Positions 1 to 8,185 of a stretch of 64,000 nt of DNA are shown here, piece after piece. The DNA is taken from NCBI GenBank assembly GCA_964453115.1, contig CAYVRT010000005.1:1-64000 (forward strand), given 5' to 3'. Each line of letters opens with the position of its first letter. The first letter of the stretch is position 1. The position numbers were made by a program, and so were the translations under genes. Under the pieces are notes generated by a model that was not told the DNA's origin, did no database searches, and saw only the letters and a list, made by a program, of their open reading frames with translations. Source of the DNA: JAIWNK01 sp964453115. Lineage in GTDB: Bacteria; Chloroflexota; Anaerolineae; Anaerolineales; Anaerolineaceae.

Positions 1-12
1 GCCCCGTGCGGC

Positions 13-120
13 GCTCTTATCCAGAGAGGCGGAGGGACCGGCCCTGTGAAGCCTCGACAACCTGACCCCATGCGGGTCAAGGTGCCAATTCCGGCAGCGA
101 ATCTGGAAGATGAGAGGAGC
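13..120 (+). promoter_or_regulatory. SAM-I (S-box) riboswitch
   Basis: The stretch carries the recognisable S-box order: a P1 left arm CTCTTATC near 14, an AGAGAGGC-GGAGGGACCGGCCC block, GTGAAGCC, CGACAACC, AAGGTGCCAATTCC and a P1 right arm GATGAGAG near 109-117. It lies directly upstream of metK, the classic target of this class. S-box RNAs bind S-adenosylmethionine and usually turn off downstream expression by favouring a terminator, and a terminator hairpin does follow at 136-168. The promoter must lie at or before the window start. Confidence 0.93.
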
Positions 121-135
121 CACTGCAACAGTGTT

Positions 136-168
136 TGCCCCTCCGCAACCGGATGGGGCATTTTATTT
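136..168 (+). terminator. Riboswitch expression-platform terminator
   Basis: TGCCCC-TCCG (136-145) pairs with CGGA-T-GGGGCA (150-160) around a CAAC loop and is followed at once by TTTTATTT. Position between the S-box and the metK ribosome-binding site (AAGGAG at 174-179) fits a SAM-dependent intrinsic terminator. Confidence 0.88.
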
Positions 169-189
169 CCAAAAAGGAGACCCTTTTCA

Positions 190-1401
190 ATGACCAATAC
201 GTTCATGCAATCTGCCCGTTACCTGTTCACCTCCGAATCGGTAACCGAAGGGCACCCCGATAAGCTCTGCGACCAGGTTAGCGATGCCGTGCTGGATGCC
301 TGCCTGGAACAAGACCCCTTCTCGCGCGTTGCCTGCGAAACCGCCACCAAAACCGGTTTTGTGATGGTGCTGGGCGAGATCACAACCCGCGCCTTCGTCA
401 ACTTCGATGAACTGGTGCGCAAAGTCGTCAAAGAAATTGGCTATGACGACAGCTCGAAGGGTTTTGATGGCAATACCTGCGCCGTGCAATCCGCCATTTG
501 CGCTCAATCGGGCGATATTGCCATGGGGGTAGACCAGGCTCTGGAAGCCAAAGCCGGTCAAATGACCGAGGCCCAAATTGAGGCCGTTGGCGCCGGTGAC
601 CAGGGCATGATGTTTGGCTATGCCTGCGATGAAACCCCGGCCCTGATGCCCATGCCCATCTACCTGGCCCACAACCTCACCCGCCGCCTTTCTGTGCTGC
701 GCAAGCAAGGTAGCCTGCCCTGGCTGCGGCCCGATGGCAAGAGTCAGGTGACGGTTGAATATCATCATGGTGTCCCCGCCCGTGTAGATACCGTGCTGAT
801 CAGCACCCAACACAGCCCCGATATCAGTCATGCAGATATTCGCGAGGCCGTCTATGAACACGTCATCAAGCCCATCATCCCCGCCGAAATGGTAGATGAA
901 CAGCTCAAGGTCTTCGTCAACCCAACCGGTCGTTTTGTCATCGGCGGCCCGATGGGCGATGCCGGCGTGACCGGACGCAAGATTATTGTTGACACCTATG
1001 GCGGCATGGGCCGACATGGCGGCGGCGCCTTCAGCGGCAAAGACCCGACCAAGGTAGACCGCTCCGGAGCCTATGCTGCCCGTTGGGTCGCCAAGAATAT
1101 CGTCGCTGCCGGGCTCGCCAGCCGCTGCGAAATTCAGGTTGCCTATGCCATCGGTGTTGCCCGCCCGCTCAGCGTCAATGTCGAAACCTTCGGCACCGGT
1201 AAGATTGATGATGAAAAAATCGCCGCCCTGGTGACGGAACTCTTCGACCTGCGCCCTGGCGCCATCATTCGCGACCTGGACCTGCGCCGCCCCATTTACC
1301 GCCAGGTAGCCTCCTATGGTCACTTTGGCCGCGATGACCTGAATTTGACCTGGGAACGCACCAACAAAGCAGCCGAATTGCGCACCGCCGCCGGCCTCTA
1401 A
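190..1401 (+). CDS. metK: S-adenosylmethionine synthetase
   Basis: 403 residues. The enzyme makes S-adenosylmethionine from methionine and ATP in the cytosol. Visible family motifs are GHPDK (about residues 21-25, methionine/ATP site), GAGDQG near residue 118, and the GGPMGDAGVTGRK to DTYGG stretch that forms the phosphate-binding loop. Length matches the family. The frame is open back to 46, but the upstream part is riboswitch sequence; the ATG at 190 is preceded by AAGGAG at proper distance and gives a normal N-terminus (a second ATG lies at 205). Expression is expected to fall when SAM is abundant, through the upstream S-box. A terminator follows at 1428-1460. No oddities. Confidence 0.97.
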   Translation: MTNTFMQSARYLFTSESVTEGHPDKLCDQVSDAVLDACLEQDPFSRVACETATKTGFVMVLGEITTRAFVNFDELVRKVVKEIGYDDSSKGFDGNTCAVQSAICAQSGDIAMGVDQALEAKAGQMTEAQIEAVGAGDQGMMFGYACDETPALMPMPIYLAHNLTRRLSVLRKQGSLPWLRPDGKSQVTVEYHHGVPARVDTVLISTQHSPDISHADIREAVYEHVIKPIIPAEMVDEQLKVFVNPTGRFVIGGPMGDAGVTGRKIIVDTYGGMGRHGGGAFSGKDPTKVDRSGAYAARWVAKNIVAAGLASRCEIQVAYAIGVARPLSVNVETFGTGKIDDEKIAALVTELFDLRPGAIIRDLDLRRPIYRQVASYGHFGRDDLNLTWERTNKAAELRTAAGL

Positions 1402-1427
1402 ACCCCGCTCCCTCTCAATTGAAAAGC

Positions 1428-1460
1428 AAGAGCGGACATCCTGGGATGTCCGCTCTTTTG
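1428..1460. terminator. Shared terminator between metK and ftsK
   Basis: AAGAGCGGACATCC and GGATGTCCGCTCTT form a 14-bp perfect stem with a tiny loop, followed by TTTTG on the plus strand and flanked by an A-rich stretch that reads as T-rich on the minus strand. It sits between two convergent genes and probably serves both. Confidence 0.85.
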
Positions 1461-1463
1461 ATT

Positions 1464-3851
1464 CTAATCCTCCAGCGGCGGAGCTGCATCGCCATAATCC
1501 AGCACCTCGCGCACCTGCGAATGCGGCTGCGGTGGACCAATGATGCCCTTCTCCTCCAGCGCGTCCATCAAGCGCGCCGCCCGCGTATACCCAATCCGCA
1601 TCCGGCGCTGTAACATGGTCGTTGATGCCCGCCCCTCGCGGCGCACCAACGCCACCGACTCATCGAACAGCGGATCTGCGTTCGGGTCCCCTTCTTCCTC
1701 CCAAAATGCGCCCTGACGCAGTGGCGCACCGCCCGGCAAAGAATCCACCCGCCCTTCACTGAGTGGCACGGGCTGTGCCGCAGCGTTCATCGCCGTCACC
1801 CGCCAGGTATCCACCAGACGTTGAATTTCAGCATCCGAAACGTAAACACCTTGCAAACGCACCGGAGCCGGCGCATCAGGAGCCTGGAAGAGCATATCGC
1901 CCCGCCCCAACAGGCGCTCGGCCCCCGGCTGATCGAGAATCACCCGGCTATCAATTCCCGAAGCAACTGCAAACGCAATCCGGGCCGGGAAATTGGCCTT
2001 AATCAACCCCGTCACCACATCCACCGAGGGACGTTGTGTTGCCAAAATCATGTGAATGCCGGTTGCGCGCGCCAGCTGTGCCAGGCGCGTGATGCTGCGC
2101 TCCGTTTCTTCAGGTGATTGCATCATCAAATCGGCCAGTTCATCCACCACCACCACCAGGTAAGGCAGCATCTGCCTGGGATAGCGGCGATTGTATTCAA
2201 CAATGTTGCGGCAGCCCTGCTCCGAAAACTTATGATACCGCGCGTCCATTTCCCGCTGCACCCATTGCAACGCCCCCATCACCCGTTCCGTATCCACCAC
2301 CACCGGCGCCAGCAAATGCGGCAGCCCGTTATAACCGGTCAGTTCCACCCGCTTCGGGTCTACCAGAATCAGGCGCAAATCGGATGGACTATGCGTTAGC
2401 AGGAGCGTGCAAAGAATGGAATTGACACATACCGATTTTCCCGAGCCAGTTGTGCCAGCGATTAAGAGATGCGGCATCCCGCTCAAATCGGCACAAATGG
2501 GCTTACCAGCCACATCCTTGCCAAGCGCCAGGCGCAGCGGCGACTTCGTGCGCTGAAAGGCATCGCTTTCCATCACGTCGCGCAGCACCACCCGGCTAAT
2601 TTCGGCATTCGGCACCTCAATGCCCACATAGCTGCGACCTGGCACCGGCGCCTGAATGCGAATGCGCGGCGCAGCCAGGGCCAAGGCCAGGTCATCGGCC
2701 AGCGAGACAATCTTGCCCACCCGCACGCGCGTCTTGCCATTGCGTGTTTCGACAAAATCCGGCTCAACCCCAAACTGTGTCACCGTTGGGCCCTGATGAA
2801 TTTCAACCACATGTGCTGGTGCGCCAAACGATCGCAATGTGCTTTCAATCAGGCGTGCTCGTTCCTGATCCACATTGCCCTGAATAGCCGTCGGGGTTGG
2901 CGGGTCTAAAATCTCAGCCACACCCGGCAGTTTCCAGGTCGCTTGTGGAAGATCCTCCTCAGGTGGCGTTGGCTCGGCAGTCACGGGCGGCTTTTTGGCA
3001 TCCGGCGGCAGCGGCGTGACATCCGGCGAGGGTGCAGCCTGCCTGCGCGGCGGGCGGGCCGCCGGCGTTGGGGTGGGCGGGGTAGGCGTTGAACGGGTTG
3101 TTGAGCGCCCAGGCAAGGGGTGAAAATCGGGCGGCAAATCTTCCGCCCTTGCTGGCGGCATCGGAACCGGGCTGCGCTCCGCCGACTGCCCTTCGGCCAT
3201 GGTGCGCATTCGGCGCCAGAGCTGCAAAAAATCGGCTAGCGAAAGGTCAAAAGTAAAGATAATGCCTGCTAGCAAAATGGCAAGCAAAACCACAACCGCC
3301 CCACCAACGCCCACCAACCCGGTTAGCGCAGCCTCAATCAGCCAGCCCACATAGCCGCCCCCCCCTTTTGCCTTTGCCAGTTCCAGGCCGCGTCCCCCCA
3401 ACAGATGCATCCAGCCCAAAATATCCACATACAACAACACCATGCCGGTCAAGCGCTCCGCCGAGAGCCTTGGCAAGCGTTCAACGCGCCGCAGCACCAG
3501 CCACATTCCGCCCACCAGCAGTGCCAGCGGCAGCACAAACACCCCCCAACCGGTGACATACTTCAGCATATCCACCCACGCCTTAGGCAGCCCGGCATTG
3601 TTGGCCGAAAGCAGGCTCAAGATGGTCAGCAGCCCAATCAGGGCCACCACGCCACCCACCAGGTCTAGCTTACGTTCGGGCGAAAGTCCCTGCCAGCGAT
3701 CCAGCACCCCCGGCTTGCGCGGCGCAGCCGGCTTATTGCTTTGGCGGCTGTTGGGGCGCGGCGGTTTTTCCCGCACCGGTGTCGAAGGCTTGCTGTTACG
3801 TCGAGCCGAGGTAGCAGGTTTGGTCGGAGGGGTATTTTTCTTTTGTGGCAT
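1464..3851 (-). CDS. ftsK: DNA translocase FtsK/SpoIIIE
   Basis: 795 residues. FtsK/SpoIIIE proteins are septum-anchored hexameric motors that pump chromosomal DNA during division. The N-terminus is basic and Pro/Lys-rich, followed by about four hydrophobic segments within roughly residues 60-210, then a long Pro/Thr-rich linker, then the motor domain with Walker A GTTGSGKS and Walker B VVVVDELADL, and a C-terminal winged-helix gamma domain (QRRMRIGYTRAARLMDALEE) that reads orienting sequences. Another in-frame start 57 bases upstream would overlap kbl; the ATG at 3851 was preferred because it falls just after the kbl stop, although its ribosome-binding site is weak. It follows kbl with a gap of about 20 bases and is probably cotranscribed. 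Confidence 0.93.
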   Translation of the reverse strand: MPQKKNTPPTKPATSARRNSKPSTPVREKPPRPNSRQSNKPAAPRKPGVLDRWQGLSPERKLDLVGGVVALIGLLTILSLLSANNAGLPKAWVDMLKYVTGWGVFVLPLALLVGGMWLVLRRVERLPRLSAERLTGMVLLYVDILGWMHLLGGRGLELAKAKGGGGYVGWLIEAALTGLVGVGGAVVVLLAILLAGIIFTFDLSLADFLQLWRRMRTMAEGQSAERSPVPMPPARAEDLPPDFHPLPGRSTTRSTPTPPTPTPAARPPRRQAAPSPDVTPLPPDAKKPPVTAEPTPPEEDLPQATWKLPGVAEILDPPTPTAIQGNVDQERARLIESTLRSFGAPAHVVEIHQGPTVTQFGVEPDFVETRNGKTRVRVGKIVSLADDLALALAAPRIRIQAPVPGRSYVGIEVPNAEISRVVLRDVMESDAFQRTKSPLRLALGKDVAGKPICADLSGMPHLLIAGTTGSGKSVCVNSILCTLLLTHSPSDLRLILVDPKRVELTGYNGLPHLLAPVVVDTERVMGALQWVQREMDARYHKFSEQGCRNIVEYNRRYPRQMLPYLVVVVDELADLMMQSPEETERSITRLAQLARATGIHMILATQRPSVDVVTGLIKANFPARIAFAVASGIDSRVILDQPGAERLLGRGDMLFQAPDAPAPVRLQGVYVSDAEIQRLVDTWRVTAMNAAAQPVPLSEGRVDSLPGGAPLRQGAFWEEEGDPNADPLFDESVALVRREGRASTTMLQRRMRIGYTRAARLMDALEEKGIIGPPQPHSQVREVLDYGDAAPPLED

Positions 3852-3870
3852 ATCCGGCGCTTGCTCTGCC

Positions 3871-5052
3871 TCAGGCAACCACACCCAATTGCTTGCCCAC
3901 CCTCGCAAATGCCGCCAGACCCTGGTCCAGGTCTTCGCGGGTATGCGCTGCCGAAATCATCACCCGGATGCGCGCTTTGCCGCGCGGAACCGTCGGGAAG
4001 CCCAACGGCATGGCGAACACATTCTCTTCAAACAACGCCCGGCTAAAGCTCTGTGCCAGCGGCGCCTCGCCCAGCATGACGGGCGTAATGGGCGTCTCAC
4101 TCACACCCGTATCAAAGCCCATCCGTTTCATCTCAGCCTTAAAATAACGGGCATTCTCCCACAATCGGTCCACCAGTTCAGTCGATTCTTCCAGCACATC
4201 CACAGCCGCAATGCAGGCCGCCGCATCGGGCGGGGTAACCGCCGAGGAGAACAGGAAGGGGCGCGCTCGTTGCCGCAGCCATTCGACCACCACTGCGTTC
4301 CCAGCTGCCACACCGCCCATCACCCCAAATGCCTTCGAAAGCGTGCCAACCTCAATATCCACCTTGCCATGCAACCCAAAATGATCCACAATGCCACGAC
4401 CACCGCGACCCACTACCCCCTCACCGTGTGCATCATCCACCATCAACAAAATATCATATGCATTCGCCACCTCGCAAATCTTATCCAGCGGCGCAAGGTC
4501 TCCATCCATGCTAAAGACACCATCTGTGATAATCAGCGCCCGGCGATAAGTGCCCTCATTTTCCTTGATCACCCGTTCCAAATCGGAGACATTGTTATGG
4601 GCATAACGCGCAATTCGCGCCCCCGAAATGCGGCAGCCATCAATGATGCTGGCATGATTCAACTCATCGGAAAAGATGACATCTTCCTTGCCAACCAACG
4701 CTGGGATAGTCGCCACATTGGCACAAAAGCCAGATTGGAAGGTAATGGCCGCCTCAGCACCCTTAAATTTTGCCAAACGGCGTTCCAATTCCAGGTGCAA
4801 ATCCATCGTCCCGGCAATCGAGCGCACAGCAGCTGGCCCAACCCCGTAGCGGTCAACAATTTCGCGCGCTGCCGCCACCAACCGGGGATGATTCGCCAAC
4901 CCCAGATAGTTATTCGAACAGAAATTGAGCACGCGCTTCCCATCCACCACCAGCCAGGCGCCCTGCGCCGAACTCAAGGTGCGAATGCGGTTATACAAAC
5001 CGCTCTCCTTCAAAGACGACAACTCTTGCTGAATCCAATCGAAACGAGACAT
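3871..5052 (-). CDS. kbl: Glycine C-acetyltransferase (2-amino-3-ketobutyrate CoA ligase) or related AOS-family enzyme
   Basis: 393 residues, a PLP-dependent alpha-oxoamine synthase. Kbl converts 2-amino-3-oxobutyrate and CoA to glycine and acetyl-CoA in threonine breakdown. The sequence shows the N-terminal FCSNNYLGL motif, DELNHASIIDG, the PLP-ring aspartate in MVDDAHGEGVVG, and the Schiff-base lysine in GTLSKAFGVMGG. The ATG at 5052 has a GAGGT site upstream; an in-frame extension to 5091 is unlikely. Paralogues in this family (8-amino-7-oxononanoate synthase, serine palmitoyltransferase) are hard to separate by eye. No threonine dehydrogenase gene is adjacent, so the exact substrate is inferred only from overall resemblance. 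Upstream gene of ftsK. Confidence 0.88.
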   Translation of the reverse strand: MSRFDWIQQELSSLKESGLYNRIRTLSSAQGAWLVVDGKRVLNFCSNNYLGLANHPRLVAAAREIVDRYGVGPAAVRSIAGTMDLHLELERRLAKFKGAEAAITFQSGFCANVATIPALVGKEDVIFSDELNHASIIDGCRISGARIARYAHNNVSDLERVIKENEGTYRRALIITDGVFSMDGDLAPLDKICEVANAYDILLMVDDAHGEGVVGRGGRGIVDHFGLHGKVDIEVGTLSKAFGVMGGVAAGNAVVVEWLRQRARPFLFSSAVTPPDAAACIAAVDVLEESTELVDRLWENARYFKAEMKRMGFDTGVSETPITPVMLGEAPLAQSFSRALFEENVFAMPLGFPTVPRGKARIRVMISAAHTREDLDQGLAAFARVGKQLGVVA

Positions 5053-5143
5053 GGAAATTACCTCACTTGAAAAAGTAGAGATGACCTGCACGCTGATTAT
5101 ACATCAGATAGACCCAATCGGGCGATAAAACCCGCCATCCCCA

Positions 5144-5171
5144 TTGCACAAATTTTAACCGGTGCTATACT
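5144..5171 (+). promoter_or_regulatory. Promoter for the zinc-ribbon membrane protein
   Basis: TTGCAC (5144-5149), a 16-base spacer and TATACT (5166-5171) with a TGC extension before the -10. The next start codon is at 5209, leaving a short leader. Confidence 0.55.
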
Positions 5172-5208
5172 AAAAAGCATTCAAACATTTCATCGGACGG
5201 AGCGCACC

Positions 5209-6765
5209 ATGGAATCAGAAACTATTCTTATTCTTATGTTGCTTATGGGTGGAGTGTTCCTGCTCCTCCTGATTGCCATCATCCTGTGGACTCATCACAG
5301 CCATCCAGTTGAAGCAAATTCTGCCGAAGCCAATGTTTGTCCCCAGTGTGGCAGAACGCACAGTAGCCAGGAAAATTATTGTCCTGGCTGCGGTCAGCCC
5401 CTCCAGGCCAAAACCGCTCCTAGCAGGCGCAATCTTTCCTTCCTGTGGAGCATTGGAATGCTGGCATTGATTGCCGTTGCCATCTGGTTATGGGCAGCTA
5501 ACCGACCCTCAGCATCATCGCGCCGCTACCCGCCCTATCAATCCATTGGCTACACCCAGCAACAAAGCCCCGAAAATCGCATCCGCTACGGCATTCTCGA
5601 CCTGCAACTCGGCGGCGCAGCTGCCGAGCAACAATATCGTCGCTCCCTTTCCGAAACGGAAGAAATTGAACGAGCCGTCAGCTTGTGGAACAATGGCATT
5701 CGCGTCTTGAACATTTATCAATTCAATGCCATCCAATTCCCCGAAGGAAGCTGGGAAATTGTGTATGGAGGAACAGAGCGAATTGTCCATTGCGAGGATG
5801 TTGTCCTGAGCAGTGATGTCGCTCCAGATGGAAGCATCGAAGCACAAATCCGCTACATTTTGGCCGACGCACAGCTTGGCAACGTAATTGAGTACTACCG
5901 ACAATACACCGACCAAAGCCAGGCCATTGCTGAGGCAATCCGTCGGTGGGATGCCGGGGTGCGCGTTGCCAACCCGGAACGATTTGAACGGCAAATTATC
6001 TTCAGCGCCGGTTGGAAAGTTGTTTATTGGGAAAATGGGCAACTTATCAACGGCATGGATGTTGTGCTAACCAGCGATGCAACTGCTTCGCTTCCGCCAA
6101 CCCCCACCACCCCACCTCAGCCTACAGCAACCCAACCAATCTTATCAGATGAAGATCGTATCCGCTACATCTTAACCGACATACAATTTGGCCTATTGGA
6201 ATATTACCGCTCCTTCGCTGACGATCCAATTGTCGCCGAAGCCCTTTGCCGTTGGGATTCAGGGGTGCGCGTGACCAACATCGAGGATTTTGAACGAAAA
6301 ATCATCCTGGATCAATGGCAAATTGTATATGCCAACAGCGAAACAGCCATTGATGGCAGCACCGTTCAACTTTCTTCCTCCATCACCGAATGCCTTGCCC
6401 AACAAGAATGCGTCTCACCAATTCCTGCACAAGAGCAAATGGTCTTAACCACCGGATTGGAAGAACCCATCTACGCCTGGCTCTACTCAGCCCCCAGCTT
6501 CAGCGCCCCACTAACCAATGGCATGGACTATGGGCCCTATTCATACGATGTTGAGCCAGGTACTCCGCTCTTCGTGCGTGAAGGCCCGGTGTGTGCCGAA
6601 GGGGTTGTTTGGTGGCGCGTACAACACTATTTCAATGCATCCATCCAGGGCTGGACATATGAAGCACACAATGGATTGGTATCGCTTTACTCATGCGAAG
6701 AGAAAATCTACTGTATATCACTAATTGGAGAAGCTGGCCCGCCCGATGGCGGATACAACCCATAA
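5209..6765 (+). CDS. Membrane protein with zinc ribbon, three internal repeats and a C-terminal SH3-like segment
   Basis: 518 residues, not assigned to a known function. Order of parts: hydrophobic helix at residues 7-27; a zinc-ribbon with C44, C47, C58 and C61; a second hydrophobic helix about 77-96; then three related units of about 80-95 residues (from about 124, 212 and 312), each starting IRYxIxDxQ(L/F) and holding an aromatic WxxGVRVxN motif and an Ile-Val-Tyr strand; and a C-terminal part (about 420 on) resembling a bacterial SH3 domain, with PLFVREG and WWRVQ. A Pro/Thr linker separates units two and three. Parts after the second helix are probably extracytoplasmic. Convergent with the next gene, only 3 bases apart. 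Confidence 0.8.
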   Translation: MESETILILMLLMGGVFLLLLIAIILWTHHSHPVEANSAEANVCPQCGRTHSSQENYCPGCGQPLQAKTAPSRRNLSFLWSIGMLALIAVAIWLWAANRPSASSRRYPPYQSIGYTQQQSPENRIRYGILDLQLGGAAAEQQYRRSLSETEEIERAVSLWNNGIRVLNIYQFNAIQFPEGSWEIVYGGTERIVHCEDVVLSSDVAPDGSIEAQIRYILADAQLGNVIEYYRQYTDQSQAIAEAIRRWDAGVRVANPERFERQIIFSAGWKVVYWENGQLINGMDVVLTSDATASLPPTPTTPPQPTATQPILSDEDRIRYILTDIQFGLLEYYRSFADDPIVAEALCRWDSGVRVTNIEDFERKIILDQWQIVYANSETAIDGSTVQLSSSITECLAQQECVSPIPAQEQMVLTTGLEEPIYAWLYSAPSFSAPLTNGMDYGPYSYDVEPGTPLFVREGPVCAEGVVWWRVQHYFNASIQGWTYEAHNGLVSLYSCEEKIYCISLIGEAGPPDGGYNP

Positions 6766-6768
6766 AAC

Positions 6769-7185
6769 CTAGAGTACCGAAAGCACCAGCCCCAACACTG
6801 TCAGCACAGCCCCTGCGGCCCCTGCGGCAACGGGCGTCTTGGCCCCCGTGCGCTGCCGGACCAGCAGTGTCGCATACAAAGAAGGCAACACAGCCGTCAG
6901 GCCCACCAGCGGCAGCACATAGCGCGCCCAGGTTTCACCCTGCAAAAAAGACGGCAACAAAAATCCTACCGCCAGTCCGGTTGCTAACAATCCGCCACCC
7001 GCCGTACGCATCAAAGCAATCAACAATGTTTGCAACGCACCATCCAGCTCCTGCCATTCGCGCTTCAGTGCCTGCGCATGATAGGGCATGAACTTTGGAC
7101 GTAGCAAATAGAGCAAGCCAAACGCCAAACACAACAGCGCCAACAAAGCATAACAAACCGCCGCCGCTACCAGCAAACCCGTCAT
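6769..7185 (-). CDS. Small integral membrane protein, unknown
   Basis: 138 residues with about four hydrophobic segments (residues 2-25, 46-70, 78-98 and 115-137) and a basic loop after the first. No family recognised. The frame is open far upstream, but the ATG at 7185 has a perfect GGAGGT site 8 bases before it, and upstream residues are only the reverse strand of the nucleotidyltransferase gene. A minus-strand TATAAT (7219-7224) could drive it. No functional claim can be made. Confidence 0.75.
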   Translation of the reverse strand: MTGLLVAAAVCYALLALLCLAFGLLYLLRPKFMPYHAQALKREWQELDGALQTLLIALMRTAGGGLLATGLAVGFLLPSFLQGETWARYVLPLVGLTAVLPSLYATLLVRQRTGAKTPVAAGAAGAVLTVLGLVLSVL

Positions 7186-7278
7186 TCCACACCTCCAAAA
7201 AATTAAAATTCCAGCTTCATTATAGTCGTATTTCTGAAGTACAATGATGGGAATTCCTTCCAATTGATGGAGAATCGA

Positions 7279-8151
7279 ATGCGTAGCGAACAAGCAATGT
7301 ATGCTCTCATTCTGGATACCGCCCGCGCGGATGACCGTATCCGCGCCGTTTTGCTCAATGGCTCGCGCGCCAATCCTCATGTTCGGCGCGATTGCTTTCA
7401 GGATTTCGATATCATCTATTTTGTCCACAAAATTGAAACCTTCCGAAACAACCTGGCCTGGCTCGACCGCTTCGGCGAACGCATGATCATGCAAATTCCC
7501 GAGGCCATGTCTGCAACCGAAGAACAAGACCCTTGCAGTCGCTTCACCTGCCTGATGCAGTTCTGTGATGGCAACCGGATTGACCTGACCTTTTACCCAA
7601 TTGAACAGTTGCATCAATTCTCTCCCGATAGTCTATCCATCCTCCTGCTCGATAAAGACAACCTGCTGCCACCCCTGCCCCCGCCCAGCGAGCAAGATTA
7701 CCTCCCTCAGCCGCCAACAGCCCACACTTTTGCCAATTCTTGCAATGAATTTTGGTGGGTCTGCCCCTATGCCGCCAAAGGTCTTTGGCGTGCGCAACTA
7801 CCCTATGCCAAAGCCATCATAGAGCAGGTGCTGCGCCCGCAGCTTTTGCAAATCCTGGTCTGGCAAACTGGCATTCAAACCAATTTCTCTTGCAATCCGG
7901 GGATATTTGGCAAATATCTGCCCGACCTGCTCACTGAACCGCTCTGGGCACACCTGCAACAAACGTATGCCGATGCCGAGGAAGAGAACAACTGGCATGC
8001 CCTGCTGACGATGAGCGACCTCTTCCACGAATGCGCCCTGGCAGTTGCTGAACATTTCAAGCTGCCTTACCCCGCAGCAGAAGCTCAGCGGGTGCGCACA
8101 GCCTTGCATCACATCCACACCCTGCCAAGAGATGCTCAGAAAATCTTTTAG
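7279..8151 (+). CDS. ANT(6)-type aminoglycoside/streptomycin adenylyltransferase family protein
   Basis: 290 residues. Members of this family transfer AMP from ATP to an aminoglycoside hydroxyl (position 6 of streptomycin in the AadE group). The N-terminus MRSEQAMYALIL, the nucleotidyltransferase core NGSRANP followed by DFDIIYFV (metal-binding aspartates), and RIDLTFYP are characteristic. Start: an upstream TTG/ATG (7264/7267) is in frame, but GGAG at 7269-7272 favours ATG 7279, which also matches the family N-terminus. Environmental homologues need not confer resistance. It is a single gene between divergent and convergent neighbours, with no mobile element nearby. Confidence 0.88.
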   Translation: MRSEQAMYALILDTARADDRIRAVLLNGSRANPHVRRDCFQDFDIIYFVHKIETFRNNLAWLDRFGERMIMQIPEAMSATEEQDPCSRFTCLMQFCDGNRIDLTFYPIEQLHQFSPDSLSILLLDKDNLLPPLPPPSEQDYLPQPPTAHTFANSCNEFWWVCPYAAKGLWRAQLPYAKAIIEQVLRPQLLQILVWQTGIQTNFSCNPGIFGKYLPDLLTEPLWAHLQQTYADAEEENNWHALLTMSDLFHECALAVAEHFKLPYPAAEAQRVRTALHHIHTLPRDAQKIF

Positions 8152-8173
8152 GCGCAGCTTTGCCTGCATCTGT

Positions 8174-8179
8174 TATACT
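8174..8179 (+). promoter_or_regulatory. -10 element of dnaG, predicted leaderless
   Basis: TATACT ends six bases before the dnaG ATG at 8186. No convincing -35 or Shine-Dalgarno sequence is visible, so transcription would begin at or next to the start codon. Confidence 0.6.
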
Positions 8180-8185
8180 TAGAGC

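Noticed and set aside
46..189. Upstream extension of metK to an ATG at 46
   Set aside because: This sequence is the SAM riboswitch and its terminator, not protein-coding.
187..1323. A 378-residue open frame opposite metK
   Set aside because: Same cause: reverse-complement of a strongly biased real gene, with no recognisable motif.
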